64,000 nucleotides of DNA from Acidovorax sp. MR-S7 (lineage in GTDB: Bacteria > Pseudomonadota > Gammaproteobacteria > Burkholderiales > Burkholderiaceae_C), in assembly GCF_000400995.2 (NCBI RefSeq), contig NZ_DF238893.1, positions 1-64,000 of the forward strand, in the 5' to 3' direction. The notes below the pieces were generated by a model. The model made no database searches. It saw only the letters and a list, made by a program, of their open reading frames with translations, and was not told where the DNA came from. Below, piece by piece: positions 1-8,316 of this stretch (the stretch's first letter is position 1; each line of letters starts with the position of its first letter). The position numbers and the translations under genes were made by a program.

Positions 1-656
1 GGCGTGCCGCCCTGCGCCGCGGCCGGGGCGGTGCGCGCCGCCCCGCCGCCCGGCGCCGCGCGGCCGCGCACCACGGGCCAGACCAGCGCGCACAGCAGCA
101 CCGACAGCAGCGCGAACGCCACCCAGCCCGCGGCCGCGCGCCATCCGCCGGCCACCATGGCGCCCGCCGCCAGGCCCGTGAGCACGATGCCCAGGCCCGG
201 CCCGCAGAAGATCAGGCCGCCCAGCGCGGGCCGGCCCAGCGCCGCCAGGCGCACCATGCACCACGCGGCCACGTTGAGCAGCACCACGGCGCTGGCCGCC
301 CCCGCCGCGAACCGCAGCAGCGGCCAGCCGCCCTGCAGCGGCAGTGCCATCGCCAGCGTGAGCAGCACCGTCGCCACCAGCCCCGCACGCGCCAGCACCG
401 CCGGATGCCAGCGCTCGTAGAGCCGGGGCGCCACCCACGGCAGCGCCATGCAGGCCAGCGCGCCGGCCAGATAGCCCACGTAGTTAGTCATGGCGAGCCA
501 GCTGCCCTCGGCCAGCGTGACCACGCCGTCCGCCAGCATCATGGGCAGCAGCGGCGTGAATGCGAAGCGCCCCACGCCCATGGCGACGGCCAGCGCCAGC
601 ATGCCCGCGAAGGCGATGGCACGCGGCTGCGCGGTCCAGGCGGGATCGGCTTGCAT
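1..656 (-). CDS. YbfB/YjiJ-family MFS transporter (C-terminus beyond window edge)
   Basis: This gene runs leftward out of the window, so only the N-terminal ~218 residues are present. Translation begins MQADPAWTAQPRAIAFAGML and shows several strongly hydrophobic stretches, including GMLALAVAMGVGRFAFTPLL and a later segment around FCGPGLGIVLTGLAAGAM. The GRFAFTPLLPMM motif near the start is typical of the MFS_4 (YbfB/YjiJ) group of inner-membrane transporters. The substrate cannot be told. It diverges from the LysR gene at 711, with a 54-base gap containing an inverted repeat, so that regulator probably controls it. The start is the ATG whose complement lies at 654-656. Confidence 0.8.
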   Translation of the reverse strand, partial: MQADPAWTAQPRAIAFAGMLALAVAMGVGRFAFTPLLPMMLADGVVTLAEGSWLAMTNYVGYLAGALACMALPWVAPRLYERWHPAVLARAGLVATVLLTLAMALPLQGGWPLLRFAAGAASAVVLLNVAAWCMVRLAALGRPALGGLIFCGPGLGIVLTGLAAGAMVAGGWRAAAGWVAFALLSVLLCALVWPVVRGRAAPGGGAARTAPAAAQGGT

Positions 657-669
657 TTCAATCCTGTTT

Positions 670-697
670 TGAGATAATTTCTTTATTAATCATCTCA
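670..697. promoter_or_regulatory. Inverted repeat in divergent LysR/MFS promoter region
   Basis: TGAGAT (670-675) and ATCTCA (692-697) form a 6-bp inverted repeat around an AT-rich centre in otherwise GC-rich DNA. LysR-type regulators commonly bind such T-N11-A-like dyads between their own gene and a divergent target. The assignment as an operator is inference from position. Confidence 0.45.
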
Positions 698-710
698 CAA
701 ACAGAATGAA

Positions 711-1583
711 ATGGACCTGGTGACGCTGGAAATCTTCCACACCGTGGCAGCGGAAGGCAGCGTGACGCGCGCCGCCGAGCGGCTCGGGCGCGCCCAGTCC
801 AACGTGACCACGCGCGTGCAACAGCTCGAGGAACAGCTGGGCGTGCCGCTCTTCCTGCGCGAGGGCAAGCGCATGCAGCCCACGCCCGCGGGCGAGATCC
901 TGCGCGGCTATGCCGACCGGCTGCTGGCCCTGGCCGAGGAAGCGCGCCAGGCCGTGCGCCCCGGCCAGCCCACGGGCCTGCTGCGCCTGGGCGCCATGGA
1001 AAGCACCGCCGCCGCGCGCCTGCCCGGGCCGCTGGCGCGGCTGCATGCGCAGTGGCCGCAGCTGGTGCTGGAGCTGCGCACCGCGCCCTCGCGCCAACTG
1101 GTCGAGCAGGTGCTGGCCCACCAGCTCGACTGCGCCCTGGTCGCCTGGCCGCCCCCGGGGCTGGAGCCGGACGCGCCCGTGGAGCGCACTCCCGTGTTCA
1201 CCGAAACCCTGCTGCTGGCCCTGCCGGCGAGCCACCCGCCCGTTGCCCGCCCTGCGGACCTGCGCCTGGACCAGCTCGCCGCCTTCGCCCACGGCTGCAC
1301 CTACCGCCGCATGGGCGAAGACTGGATGCGCCAGGCCGGCGGCGAGCCGCCGCGGGTGCTGGAGCTGGCCTCCTACCCCGCCATCCTGGCCTGCGTGGCC
1401 GCCGGCCGCTGCGCCGGTGTGGTGCCGCAGTCGGTGCTGGAGCTGCTGCGCACGCCACCCGCGCTGCAATGGGTGCCGCTGGGCACCTGCGACACGGTGC
1501 TCGTGCACCGCGCGGGCTACGCCACGCCGGCGTTCGCGGCGCTGCAGGACACCCTTCTTTCCAACGGAGACGACACACCATGA
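711..1583 (+). CDS. LysR-family transcriptional regulator
   Basis: A 290-residue protein of normal LysR length. The N-terminal winged helix-turn-helix is clear (SVTRAAERLGRAQSNVTTRV, followed by EEQLGVPLFLRE), and the remainder fits the periplasmic-binding-protein-like effector domain. It diverges from the MFS transporter at 1-656 and its stop overlaps the start of the nitronate monooxygenase by four bases (ATGA). It is therefore likely co-transcribed with that enzyme and probably regulates both the transporter and itself. The inducer is unknown. Confidence 0.9.
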   Translation: MDLVTLEIFHTVAAEGSVTRAAERLGRAQSNVTTRVQQLEEQLGVPLFLREGKRMQPTPAGEILRGYADRLLALAEEARQAVRPGQPTGLLRLGAMESTAAARLPGPLARLHAQWPQLVLELRTAPSRQLVEQVLAHQLDCALVAWPPPGLEPDAPVERTPVFTETLLLALPASHPPVARPADLRLDQLAAFAHGCTYRRMGEDWMRQAGGEPPRVLELASYPAILACVAAGRCAGVVPQSVLELLRTPPALQWVPLGTCDTVLVHRAGYATPAFAALQDTLLSNGDDTP

Positions 1584-2638
1584 CCCCGCTGCTGCAACGC
1601 CTGGGAATCCCCCTGCCCATCGTCCAGGGCCCGATGACGGGCTCCGACACCCCGCCGCTGGCCGCCGCCGTGTCCCAGGCCGGGGGGCTGGGCATGCTGG
1701 GCTGCGGCATGCGCTCGCCCGAGGCCATGGCCCAGGCCGCCGCTGCCGTGCGCGCCGCGACGGACAGGCCCTTCGGCATGAACCTGTTCGTGCTGGACAC
1801 GCCCGCGCCCGACGCCGCCACCGTGCAAGCGGCAATGGCGCGCCTCGCCCCGCTCTATGCCGAGTTCGGCCTGACGCCCGAGGCGCCCGCGCGCTGGTGC
1901 GAAGACTTCGCGGCGCAGCTCGAGGCGCTCATCGCCGCGCGCCCGGCCGTGGCGAGCTTCACCTTCGGCATCCTTGACGGCGCGCAGGTCGAGCGGCTGC
2001 ACGGCGCGGGCTGCATGGTCATCGGCACCGCCACCACGCTGGCCGAGGCGCTGGCCTGGCAGGAGGTGGGCGCGGATGCGGTATGTGCATCGGGCATGGA
2101 GGCGGGCGGCCATCGCGGAACGTTCCTCGGGGATTTCGACGCGAGCCTGGTCGGCACCATGGCGCTGATCCCGCAGTGCGTGGACGCGCTGCGCATTCCC
2201 GTGATCGCCGCGGGCGGCATCATGGACGGGCGCGGCATCGCCGCCGCCCAGGCGCTGGGCGCGCAGGCGGTGCAGATGGGCACGGCCTTCCTGGCCTGCC
2301 CCGAGTCGGGCATCACCCCCGCGCAGCGCGCGGCCATGGCCCGCGCCCAGGGCACCGACACGCGCATCACGCGGGCCTATTCGGGCCGGCCGGCGCGCGG
2401 CATCGTCAACACGATGATGGAGCGGCTGGCCCCCGACGAGGCCGCCATCCCGCCCTACCCCATCCAGAACGCGCTCACCGGCGCGCTGCGCCGCGCGGCC
2501 GGCGCGCAGGGCCGGGCGGACTACCTGTCGCTCTGGGCCGGCCAGGGCGTGGGCGCGGCGCGCGTGATGCCTGCGGGCGAACTGGTGGCGCTGCTGGCAC
2601 AGGAATGGCGCGCCGCCACGGCATGCGCTCAGGAATAA
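1580..2638 (+). CDS. Nitronate monooxygenase (2-nitropropane dioxygenase family)
   Basis: A 352-residue FMN enzyme of the NMO/2-nitropropane dioxygenase family, which oxidises alkyl nitronates such as propionate-3-nitronate. The TIM-barrel N-terminus (PIVQGPMTG), the SGMEAGGHRG motif carrying the conserved active-site His (about residue 178) and the phosphate-binding segment IPVIAAGGIMDGRG followed by GAQAVQMGTAFL are all visible. The start is the ATG that overlaps the upstream LysR stop (ATGA). The same frame is open further upstream, but there it is a shadow of lysR. Family members are often annotated loosely, so the exact substrate is uncertain. Confidence 0.88.
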   Translation: MTPLLQRLGIPLPIVQGPMTGSDTPPLAAAVSQAGGLGMLGCGMRSPEAMAQAAAAVRAATDRPFGMNLFVLDTPAPDAATVQAAMARLAPLYAEFGLTPEAPARWCEDFAAQLEALIAARPAVASFTFGILDGAQVERLHGAGCMVIGTATTLAEALAWQEVGADAVCASGMEAGGHRGTFLGDFDASLVGTMALIPQCVDALRIPVIAAGGIMDGRGIAAAQALGAQAVQMGTAFLACPESGITPAQRAAMARAQGTDTRITRAYSGRPARGIVNTMMERLAPDEAAIPPYPIQNALTGALRRAAGAQGRADYLSLWAGQGVGAARVMPAGELVALLAQEWRAATACAQE

Positions 2639-2648
2639 GGGTGTTTTT

Positions 2649-2684
2649 GGCCTCCAGCGCTTATCCATCAAGCGCAAGCAGCTA
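2649..2684 (+). repeat. Intergenic GCGCTT/AAGCGC hairpin repeat, copy 1
   Basis: This is a near-consensus copy: GGCCTCCAGCGCTTATCC then ATCAAGCGCAAGCAGCTA. The core GCGCTT...AAGCGC can fold into a short hairpin. It lies between two convergent genes, where it may help terminate transcription. At least six other copies or part-copies occur in the window. Confidence 0.85.
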
Positions 2685-2689
2685 CTGAA

Positions 2690-3640
2690 TCAGGAGCGAT
2701 CCAGCCACCGGCCGGCCACGCTGTCCGGCAGGTACAGGCCGCGCGCCAGGTAGTCGCTGAGGCGCCGCCGGTCGGGCGCGCGCAGCTTGACGAGCGGCGG
2801 CAGCGGCCCGCGGATGCGCGAGAACAGCAGGCGCAGCTTGAGCGGGGCGCGGCGCCAGCCGCCCAGCGCGTGGTAGAGGTAGGGGCCGTCCTCGGCCCGG
2901 GCCAGGCTGAGGCGCCAGGCGCCGCCGCGCAGCAGCACGACCTGCAGGGCCAAGTGCATGGTGAGGTAGGCGGGCGCGTCGATGCGCTGCAGCGCCTGCG
3001 CGTAGAGGCCCTGGGCCTGCAGGTGGGCGATGTATTCCTCGCCGCTGCGGGCGATGACCTCGCCGGTGAACTCGCGCTGCAGCGCCGCGATGAAGGGGCT
3101 GGCGGGCGGCGCGGCCATGAACCAGTTCTCGACCACCGGGCGCTCGGGGACGCTGGTGTACAGCGCCAGGTAGTAGCCCACGAAGTCGGCGCCGGTGCGC
3201 GCCTGCTCGGCCAGCACCCAGTCCAGCGGCTGGGTGAGGATGGTGCTGGCGTCGAGCCAGATGCCGCCGTGGCGCAGCAGCAGCTCCAGGCGGATCCAGT
3301 CGGCCCGCTTGGCAGGCGAGGCATCCTGCAGCGCGGCGGGCAGGGCCGGCAGGTGCTGGAGCACGCTGCGGTCGTCGAGCACGCGGATGTCGAAATGCGG
3401 ATGCAGGCGCCGCCAGCCGTCGATGCAGCGCTGCACGGCCAGCGGCGGCGTGCCGCCCTGCCAGTAGGCCCAGACGATGGGCGGGATAGCCCGGGCCTGG
3501 GGCGCGCCGCTGCCGTACGGCGTGAAGGCGAGCGTGGGCGCGGCCTCGAGCCAGCGCGGGCGCAAGCCGTACCAGCGCCGCAGCCAGCGGGCCAGCCACA
3601 GCTCGCTGCGGCTCTTGAAGGACAGGCGCGCGGCGGTCAT
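2690..3640 (-). CDS. OCH1/capsular-polysaccharide-type glycosyltransferase
   Basis: A 316-residue protein of the 'glycosyltransferase sugar-binding region containing DXD' type (Gly_transf_sug, OCH1-like). Diagnostic segments are IPPIVWAYWQGGTPP, then DWIRLELLLRHGGIWLDAST with the acidic nucleotide-sugar/metal motif. No membrane segment or signal peptide is evident, so it is probably cytoplasmic and adds a sugar to a surface glycan precursor. Its start overlaps the upstream family-2 glycosyltransferase by four bases (ATGA), placing it last in a four-gene minus-strand operon. It is clearly paralogous to the transferase at 7129-8091 (shared TQPLDW and HGGxWLDA motifs). Confidence 0.85.
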   Translation of the reverse strand: MTAARLSFKSRSELWLARWLRRWYGLRPRWLEAAPTLAFTPYGSGAPQARAIPPIVWAYWQGGTPPLAVQRCIDGWRRLHPHFDIRVLDDRSVLQHLPALPAALQDASPAKRADWIRLELLLRHGGIWLDASTILTQPLDWVLAEQARTGADFVGYYLALYTSVPERPVVENWFMAAPPASPFIAALQREFTGEVIARSGEEYIAHLQAQGLYAQALQRIDAPAYLTMHLALQVVLLRGGAWRLSLARAEDGPYLYHALGGWRRAPLKLRLLFSRIRGPLPPLVKLRAPDRRRLSDYLARGLYLPDSVAGRWLDRS

Positions 3641-4644
3641 GCGGTCGCCCGCAGGAGCTTGGCCGCGCGCAGCCACCAGCCGCGCCGCGCATAGGCGCGC
3701 GCCAGTGCGCGTACGTCCAGCGGCGAGTGGGCGGCGAAGTCGGCGCGCACCTGTTCGGCGGCGGCGCGACGCTCGGCCTCGGGCAGCGCGGCGTTCTGCA
3801 CGAAGCGCATGGCGCCCACGAGGCAGCGCGCACTCTGGTGCGCCAATGCGAAATGCAGACCAGGGCTGGCGGGCAGCCGCCCTGCCGCCTCGGCGGCCGC
3901 CAGCGCCTGGGCGAAGGCGGTCAGCGCGCGCGACTGGTCCAGCGCCTTGGGCAGCGTCATGGTGGACAGGATGCTGCTGCCGCGCTGGCGGTAGGCCACC
4001 CAGGGCACCGGTGCGTAGCAGTGGCTGCGCGCGCGCAGCAGCGCCAGCGGCATGGTGGCCATGTCTTCGAAGTAGCGGCCCGGCGGGAAGCGCAGGTCCG
4101 CGCCCCACAGCGCGCGCCGCGTGACCTTGGACCAGGCGTGCAGCTGCCCCGTCATGAGCAGCCCGGCGAGCAGCGCCGCGCGGTCGGTGGACGGGCCGCC
4201 CGCCGCGCCGGCGAAGGTGGCGCGGTGCGATTCGCCGCGCAGCCGGTGCTTCCAACGGGGCCGCTCGCGCCAGACCACGAAGTCGCACAGCACCGCGTCG
4301 GGCGCGTGCTCGCGCACGACGGCATGCAGGCCCGCCAGGGCGCCGGGCAGAAGCTTGTCGTCGGAATCGAGGAACCAGAGGTAGTCGCCCCGCGCGGCGT
4401 CGATCAGGGTGTTGCGCGCGGCGCTCAGGCCCTGGTTGGCCGCGTGGTGCATCAGGCGCAGGCGGCCGGGCCAGCGCGCGGCGAGTGCGTCCATGAGCGC
4501 ACGCGAACCGTCGGTGGAAGCGTCGTCGAGCACGAGGATCTCGACGCCCTCGCCTGCTTGTTCGATGACCGAGGCCAGGCACTCCTCCAGATAGTCCTGC
4601 ACGTTGTAGACGGGCACGAGGACGCTGAGCCAGGGCGCGGTCAT
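3637..4644 (-). CDS. Glycosyltransferase family 2
   Basis: A 335-residue GT-A transferase. The N-terminus LSVLVPVYNVQDYLEECLAS, the VLDDASTDGS nucleotide-binding segment and the FLDSDDKL DxD motif are typical of GT2 enzymes that build O-antigen, capsule or lipooligosaccharide. Both ends overlap neighbouring genes by four bases (3637-3640 and 4641-4644), indicating translational coupling with the GT4 enzyme upstream and the OCH1-like enzyme downstream. Acceptor and donor sugars cannot be read from the sequence. Confidence 0.9.
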   Translation of the reverse strand: MTAPWLSVLVPVYNVQDYLEECLASVIEQAGEGVEILVLDDASTDGSRALMDALAARWPGRLRLMHHAANQGLSAARNTLIDAARGDYLWFLDSDDKLLPGALAGLHAVVREHAPDAVLCDFVVWRERPRWKHRLRGESHRATFAGAAGGPSTDRAALLAGLLMTGQLHAWSKVTRRALWGADLRFPPGRYFEDMATMPLALLRARSHCYAPVPWVAYRQRGSSILSTMTLPKALDQSRALTAFAQALAAAEAAGRLPASPGLHFALAHQSARCLVGAMRFVQNAALPEAERRAAAEQVRADFAAHSPLDVRALARAYARRGWWLRAAKLLRATA

Positions 4645-5789
4645 TGCGGCGCCTCCAGGCCGCGCAGCAGCAGGTCTTCGTAGCGCGCGGTCATGGTGGC
4701 CATGCCGTAGAGCCGCAGCGCATCGGCGCGCGCGGCGCGGGCCATGCGCTCGGCATCCTCGTGCTGCGTGAGCAGGCGCTGCAGCGCGTCGGCCAGCGCG
4801 ACCGGGTCGGCATGATCAGCCAGCAGGCCGTTGCGGCCGTCGGCGATGACCTCCTGCACGCCCACCACGCGGCTGCCCGCCACGGCGCAGCCCGCGGCCA
4901 TGCCTTCGATGAGTGAGAGCGGCATGCCCTCGAAATGCGTGGCGAGCACGCAGATGCGGTGGCGCATGAGCAGGCCGGGCACGTCGCCGCAGTGGCCGAG
5001 GAATTCCACCTGCCCGTCCAGCCCCAACTCGGCGCAGAGCTTGCGCGCCGCGCGCTGCGCACTGGCCTTGCCGCCGCCTGCGAGCTTCACGGGCGGCGCC
5101 AGGCCGCGATCGCGCAGCAAGGCCACGGCGCGCAGCAGCGTGGCGTGGTCCTTCTGGCGCGCGAAGCGCGCGGCCATGACGATGCCTGGCACGCGGTCGG
5201 CCCAGGCCATCGCGTCGGCGCGCTCGTAGGGCGCGAGGTGGATGCCGTTGGGGATGGCGATGGTTTTCTCGGGCGGAAAGCCGCGCGCCAGCAGGCTCTG
5301 GCGCACGCCCTCGGAGACGCCGACGATGGCCTCGGTGCGTTCGGCCAGCCACAGCGCCTGGCGCAGCCGCCACGCGCTGTAGCGTTCGCGCGAGTTGTGC
5401 TCCACGTGCACCAGGCGCGGCACGCCGGCGATCAGGCCCGCGTAGCGGCCCCACAGGTGCTCGCTGAAGCCGTGGGCCACCAGCACGTCGGGCCGCCAGC
5501 GACGGCACAGCGCGGCCAGCTGCCAGACGGTGGCCGCGTGCGCCCAGCCGGGCACCAGCTCCACGGCCAAGCCCTCGTCGCGCAGGGCCTGCACGCGCTC
5601 CGGCGGCGTATGGCGCTTGCGGCGCAGCGCCAGCAGCGCGTCGCAGCGGCCCGATGCGGCGTGCGCGCGCACCAGGTCCACTGCGACCTGCGTGGCGCCG
5701 GAGAAGCCGCCGGTCACGAAGTGCAGTACGCGCGGGCGGCGGTCAGCGGGGAGAGCGGGAAGAAGGGCCATGGTCGGCGTGCTCGGCAT
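4641..5789 (-). CDS. Glycosyltransferase family 4
   Basis: A GT-B fold enzyme of up to 382 residues. The N-terminal domain starts RVLHFVTGGFSGATQVAVDLV. The C-terminal domain carries IPNGIHLAPYE, ARFARQKDHATLL and the donor-site motif ATHFEGMPLSLIEGMAAGCAV with the conserved E-x7-E spacing. The ATG at 5789 overlaps the upstream O-antigen-ligase-like gene by 47 bases; a second ATG at 5771 (MALLPALPADRR) would reduce this to 29 and is equally plausible. It belongs to the four-gene surface-glycan operon. Confidence 0.9.
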   Translation of the reverse strand: MPSTPTMALLPALPADRRPRVLHFVTGGFSGATQVAVDLVRAHAASGRCDALLALRRKRHTPPERVQALRDEGLAVELVPGWAHAATVWQLAALCRRWRPDVLVAHGFSEHLWGRYAGLIAGVPRLVHVEHNSRERYSAWRLRQALWLAERTEAIVGVSEGVRQSLLARGFPPEKTIAIPNGIHLAPYERADAMAWADRVPGIVMAARFARQKDHATLLRAVALLRDRGLAPPVKLAGGGKASAQRAARKLCAELGLDGQVEFLGHCGDVPGLLMRHRICVLATHFEGMPLSLIEGMAAGCAVAGSRVVGVQEVIADGRNGLLADHADPVALADALQRLLTQHEDAERMARAARADALRLYGMATMTARYEDLLLRGLEAPQ

Positions 5790-7053
5790 CCATACCGCGC
5801 AGCGCGGCCCAGGTGAGCATGGTCATGAACAGGTAGAACATGATGCCGCTGTTGTGGGCGAAGAACACCTGCGTCATGCCGAAGCCCGCGTACAACACCG
5901 GAATGCATACGCCGCCCAGGCGCAGCGCCAGCATCTGCGCCTGCACGTCTTCGGGCTGCCGCGCATAGGCTGCCATGCGCGCGCGCGTGGGCCAGAACAT
6001 GGCCAGCGGCACGGCATACAGCAGCAGCAGCCAGAGCACGCCCACGAGGCCCGCCTTGACGAACATGTCCAGCGGCTCGTTGTGCGTGTAGATGTATTCC
6101 AGGATGGAGGGCTCATACTGCCCCGCCGCCACGCGCCGGGCCTTTTCGTCGAGGTAGCCCCGCATGCCCCAGCCGAGCAGCGGACGCTCCAGCCCGGCCT
6201 CCCAGGCGAAGCGCCAGTGCTCCAGGCGCTGGCCCACGGAGTTGTCGGCCTCGCGGCTGCTGCTGTAGATCTGGACCTCCTTTTCCATGAGCGCCCAGCG
6301 CTGGTCGAGCAGTTCGTAGTTCGCAGCCGCCAGCACCGCCAGCACGGCCGCCAGGCCGCCCAGCACGCGCCACAGGTCGCGCCGGTGGAAGCGCCACAGC
6401 AGGTACAGCCCCACGGGCAGGGCCATGGCCAGCGCCAGCCACCCGCCGCGCGACTGCGAGAGCACCGAGGCGTTGAGCGCCATCAGCACGGCCAGGGCTG
6501 CGGCCAGCACGCGGCCCCGGCCCAGTTGCCGGCGCAGCGCGATCGTCTGCATGGCGAGCATGGTGCCCATGAGCAGCGCGATGTTGCCCCACTGGATGGC
6601 ATTGGTGTGCCGCGACGGGAAGCCCGACGCGCGCGGCGCGCCTTCCACGTGCACCTGCCACAGCGCCACGGCGCCCGCGCCCAGGCAGCCCGCGAGCAAG
6701 CCCCAGAACTGCGCCCGGGGCCGGGGCGCAGCGCGGCTCACGAACAGCAGGCAGGCAGTGCCGAGGAAGAACTTGGCCGGCCGGTCCCACCGCCCCCAGG
6801 CCTCCTGCGGGTCGGCCAGCACGTACCAGAGCACGCCCATGCCCAGCAGGACCACGGCCAGCGCCCAGGTCCAGGGGCTGTGGGTGCCACGCGGCCAGCG
6901 GTGTATGGAACACAGGGCGCCGATAAGCAACAGCGCCGCGCCGAAGGAGTAGCCCGACTGCACCACCAGGGCCAGCGCGGGCACCAGGAACAGCGCCGCG
7001 GTCGCCACCCGGCGGGGCCAGGGCGCAGGGCCGACAAGAGAGTCAAACATCAT
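5743..7053 (-). CDS. O-antigen ligase-like membrane protein (WaaL/Wzy_C family)
   Basis: A 436-residue polytopic inner-membrane protein with about ten hydrophobic segments and a large hydrophilic loop around residues 245-320. The SQSRGGWLAL motif before that loop and the GWGMRGY and YTHNEPLDMFVKAGLVG segments after or within it match the Wzy_C/O-antigen ligase family, in which the Arg and His of these motifs are functionally important. It would transfer finished glycan onto lipid A-core, or polymerise or attach another surface glycan. It is the first gene of the minus-strand cluster and its 3' end overlaps the GT4 gene. Ligase versus polymerase cannot be separated by eye. Confidence 0.85.
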   Translation of the reverse strand: MMFDSLVGPAPWPRRVATAALFLVPALALVVQSGYSFGAALLLIGALCSIHRWPRGTHSPWTWALAVVLLGMGVLWYVLADPQEAWGRWDRPAKFFLGTACLLFVSRAAPRPRAQFWGLLAGCLGAGAVALWQVHVEGAPRASGFPSRHTNAIQWGNIALLMGTMLAMQTIALRRQLGRGRVLAAALAVLMALNASVLSQSRGGWLALAMALPVGLYLLWRFHRRDLWRVLGGLAAVLAVLAAANYELLDQRWALMEKEVQIYSSSREADNSVGQRLEHWRFAWEAGLERPLLGWGMRGYLDEKARRVAAGQYEPSILEYIYTHNEPLDMFVKAGLVGVLWLLLLYAVPLAMFWPTRARMAAYARQPEDVQAQMLALRLGGVCIPVLYAGFGMTQVFFAHNSGIMFYLFMTMLTWAALRGMDAEHADHGPSSRSPR

Positions 7054-7128
7054 GGAATCGTGTGCGCCAGTGACAGAATACCGGCCGTCGCGCGAACGCG
7101 CAGTACGCCCGCCGTTGTTGTTATTGCC

Positions 7129-8091
7129 ATGTCCTCACGCATTCCCGCCCCCATCCTGCGCGCCGCCTACCGGCTGCTGACCGCCGTGCAGCCCCGCAGC
7201 GCGCGGGCCTATCCGGGACAGCCCCTGACGACGGCCTTCGTGGGGCCGCAGGCCGCGACGCAGCCGCCCGCCCGGCAGGACGCCATTCCCCGCCGCATCT
7301 GGAGCTACTGGAACACGCAGACCCCCGACGCGGTGGTGGCGCAGTGCATCGCCAACTGGCGCACGCAATGCCCGGACTACGAGATCCACGTGCTGAACGG
7401 CGCCGACCTCGGCCCGCACGTGCCGCCGGAGCACCTGCCCGCGGGCTTCGCGCAGCTGCACCCCACCAAGCAGTCCGACTGGCTGCGTCTGTACCTGGTG
7501 CGCCACCACGGCGGCTACTGGCTGGACGCGACCACGCTGCTCACCCAGCCGCTGGACTGGATGGACGCCGCGCGGCGCGCGCAGGGCGCGGAGTTCGTGG
7601 GCTTCTTCCTGGAAGGCTTCACGCACGACGCGCGCTACCCGGTGGTGGAGAGCTGGATCTTCGGCGCGCCCGCGCACACGCCCTTCGTCAGCGCCTGGCA
7701 GCAGGAGTTCCACCACGCACTGGTGGAGCAGGGCAGCGCGACCTACCTGCAGGCCCTGCAGGCGTCGCCCCAGGGGGCCCAGGTGCTGCAGGGCATCGCC
7801 GATCCGCAGTACCTGCTGATCCACGTGGCGGCGCAGCAGGCGCTGCGCCGGGACAACGGCTTCCGGCTGGCCCTCTTCAAGGCCGAGGACACGGCCTTCT
7901 TCCACCAGAAGGCCGTGGGCTGGAAGTGGTACTGGCTCTACCCACGCCTGTGCCTGGCGGCCGCGCAGGAGCCCACCGCGCCGCTCATCAAGCTGCGCGG
8001 CGGCGAGCGGCGGCACTTCGCGGAACTCTTCGAGCTGCATGGGGGCCCCGCGGCGGGCAGCCTCTGGCAACGCGCCTGCGCGGGAAGGTGA
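7129..8091 (+). CDS. OCH1/capsular-polysaccharide-type glycosyltransferase (second paralogue)
   Basis: A 320-residue transferase of the same DXD family as 2690-3640. It shows IPRRIWSYWNTQTPD, the core QSDWLRLYLVRHHGGYWLDA and TQPLDWMDA. The same frame is open far upstream but only as antisense of the O-antigen ligase; the first sensible start is the ATG at 7129. It diverges from the ligase gene across a 75-base gap, so it is the rightward arm of the surface-glycan cluster. The target glycan is unknown. Confidence 0.85.
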   Translation: MSSRIPAPILRAAYRLLTAVQPRSARAYPGQPLTTAFVGPQAATQPPARQDAIPRRIWSYWNTQTPDAVVAQCIANWRTQCPDYEIHVLNGADLGPHVPPEHLPAGFAQLHPTKQSDWLRLYLVRHHGGYWLDATTLLTQPLDWMDAARRAQGAEFVGFFLEGFTHDARYPVVESWIFGAPAHTPFVSAWQQEFHHALVEQGSATYLQALQASPQGAQVLQGIADPQYLLIHVAAQQALRRDNGFRLALFKAEDTAFFHQKAVGWKWYWLYPRLCLAAAQEPTAPLIKLRGGERRHFAELFELHGGPAAGSLWQRACAGR

Positions 8092-8104
8092 CGGCAAGCC
8101 CGTA

Positions 8105-8311
8105 TCAGTGGCCTGCGCGGACGACTTCGCCCGCCTTGAGCCGGTACACGGTGCCGCAATAGGGGCACTTGGCCTCGCCCGTGTGGGCCACGTCCAAGTA
8201 CACCTTGGGGTGGCTGTTCCAGAGCTTCATGTCGGCCTTGGGGCTGGGGCAGTACACACCACCCTGCGCGTTGAGGTCCTTGGCCAGCAGTTCGACGACG
8301 GCTTGCGACAT
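8105..8311 (-). CDS. Zinc-finger domain protein (zf-CHCC type)
   Basis: A 68-residue protein, beginning MSQAVVELLAKDLNAQGGVY, that ends in KCPYCGTVYRL. The Cys and His residues (VYCPSP, DVAHTGEAKCPYC) fit the small zf-CHCC family, which includes a mitochondrial complex I accessory subunit (NDUFS6) and a widespread proteobacterial homologue. The start at 8311 is chosen. An ATG six bases upstream (8317, giving MHM) would make a TGATG coupling with the ilvE stop and is also possible. It is co-directional with and directly downstream of ilvE. Confidence 0.82.
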   Translation of the reverse strand: MSQAVVELLAKDLNAQGGVYCPSPKADMKLWNSHPKVYLDVAHTGEAKCPYCGTVYRLKAGEVVRAGH

Positions 8312-8316
8312 ATGCA

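Noticed and set aside
1517-2677. Long minus-strand open frame across the nitronate monooxygenase gene
   Set aside because: It is antisense to a clear enzyme gene, has Arg/Gly/His-rich composition without domains, and its start MRLMDKRWRP comes from the intergenic repeat.
5530-7128. Long plus-strand frame leading into the second OCH1-like transferase
   Set aside because: The first ~530 codons are a low-complexity antisense reading of the O-antigen ligase and GT4 genes; only the part from the ATG at 7129 has family motifs.
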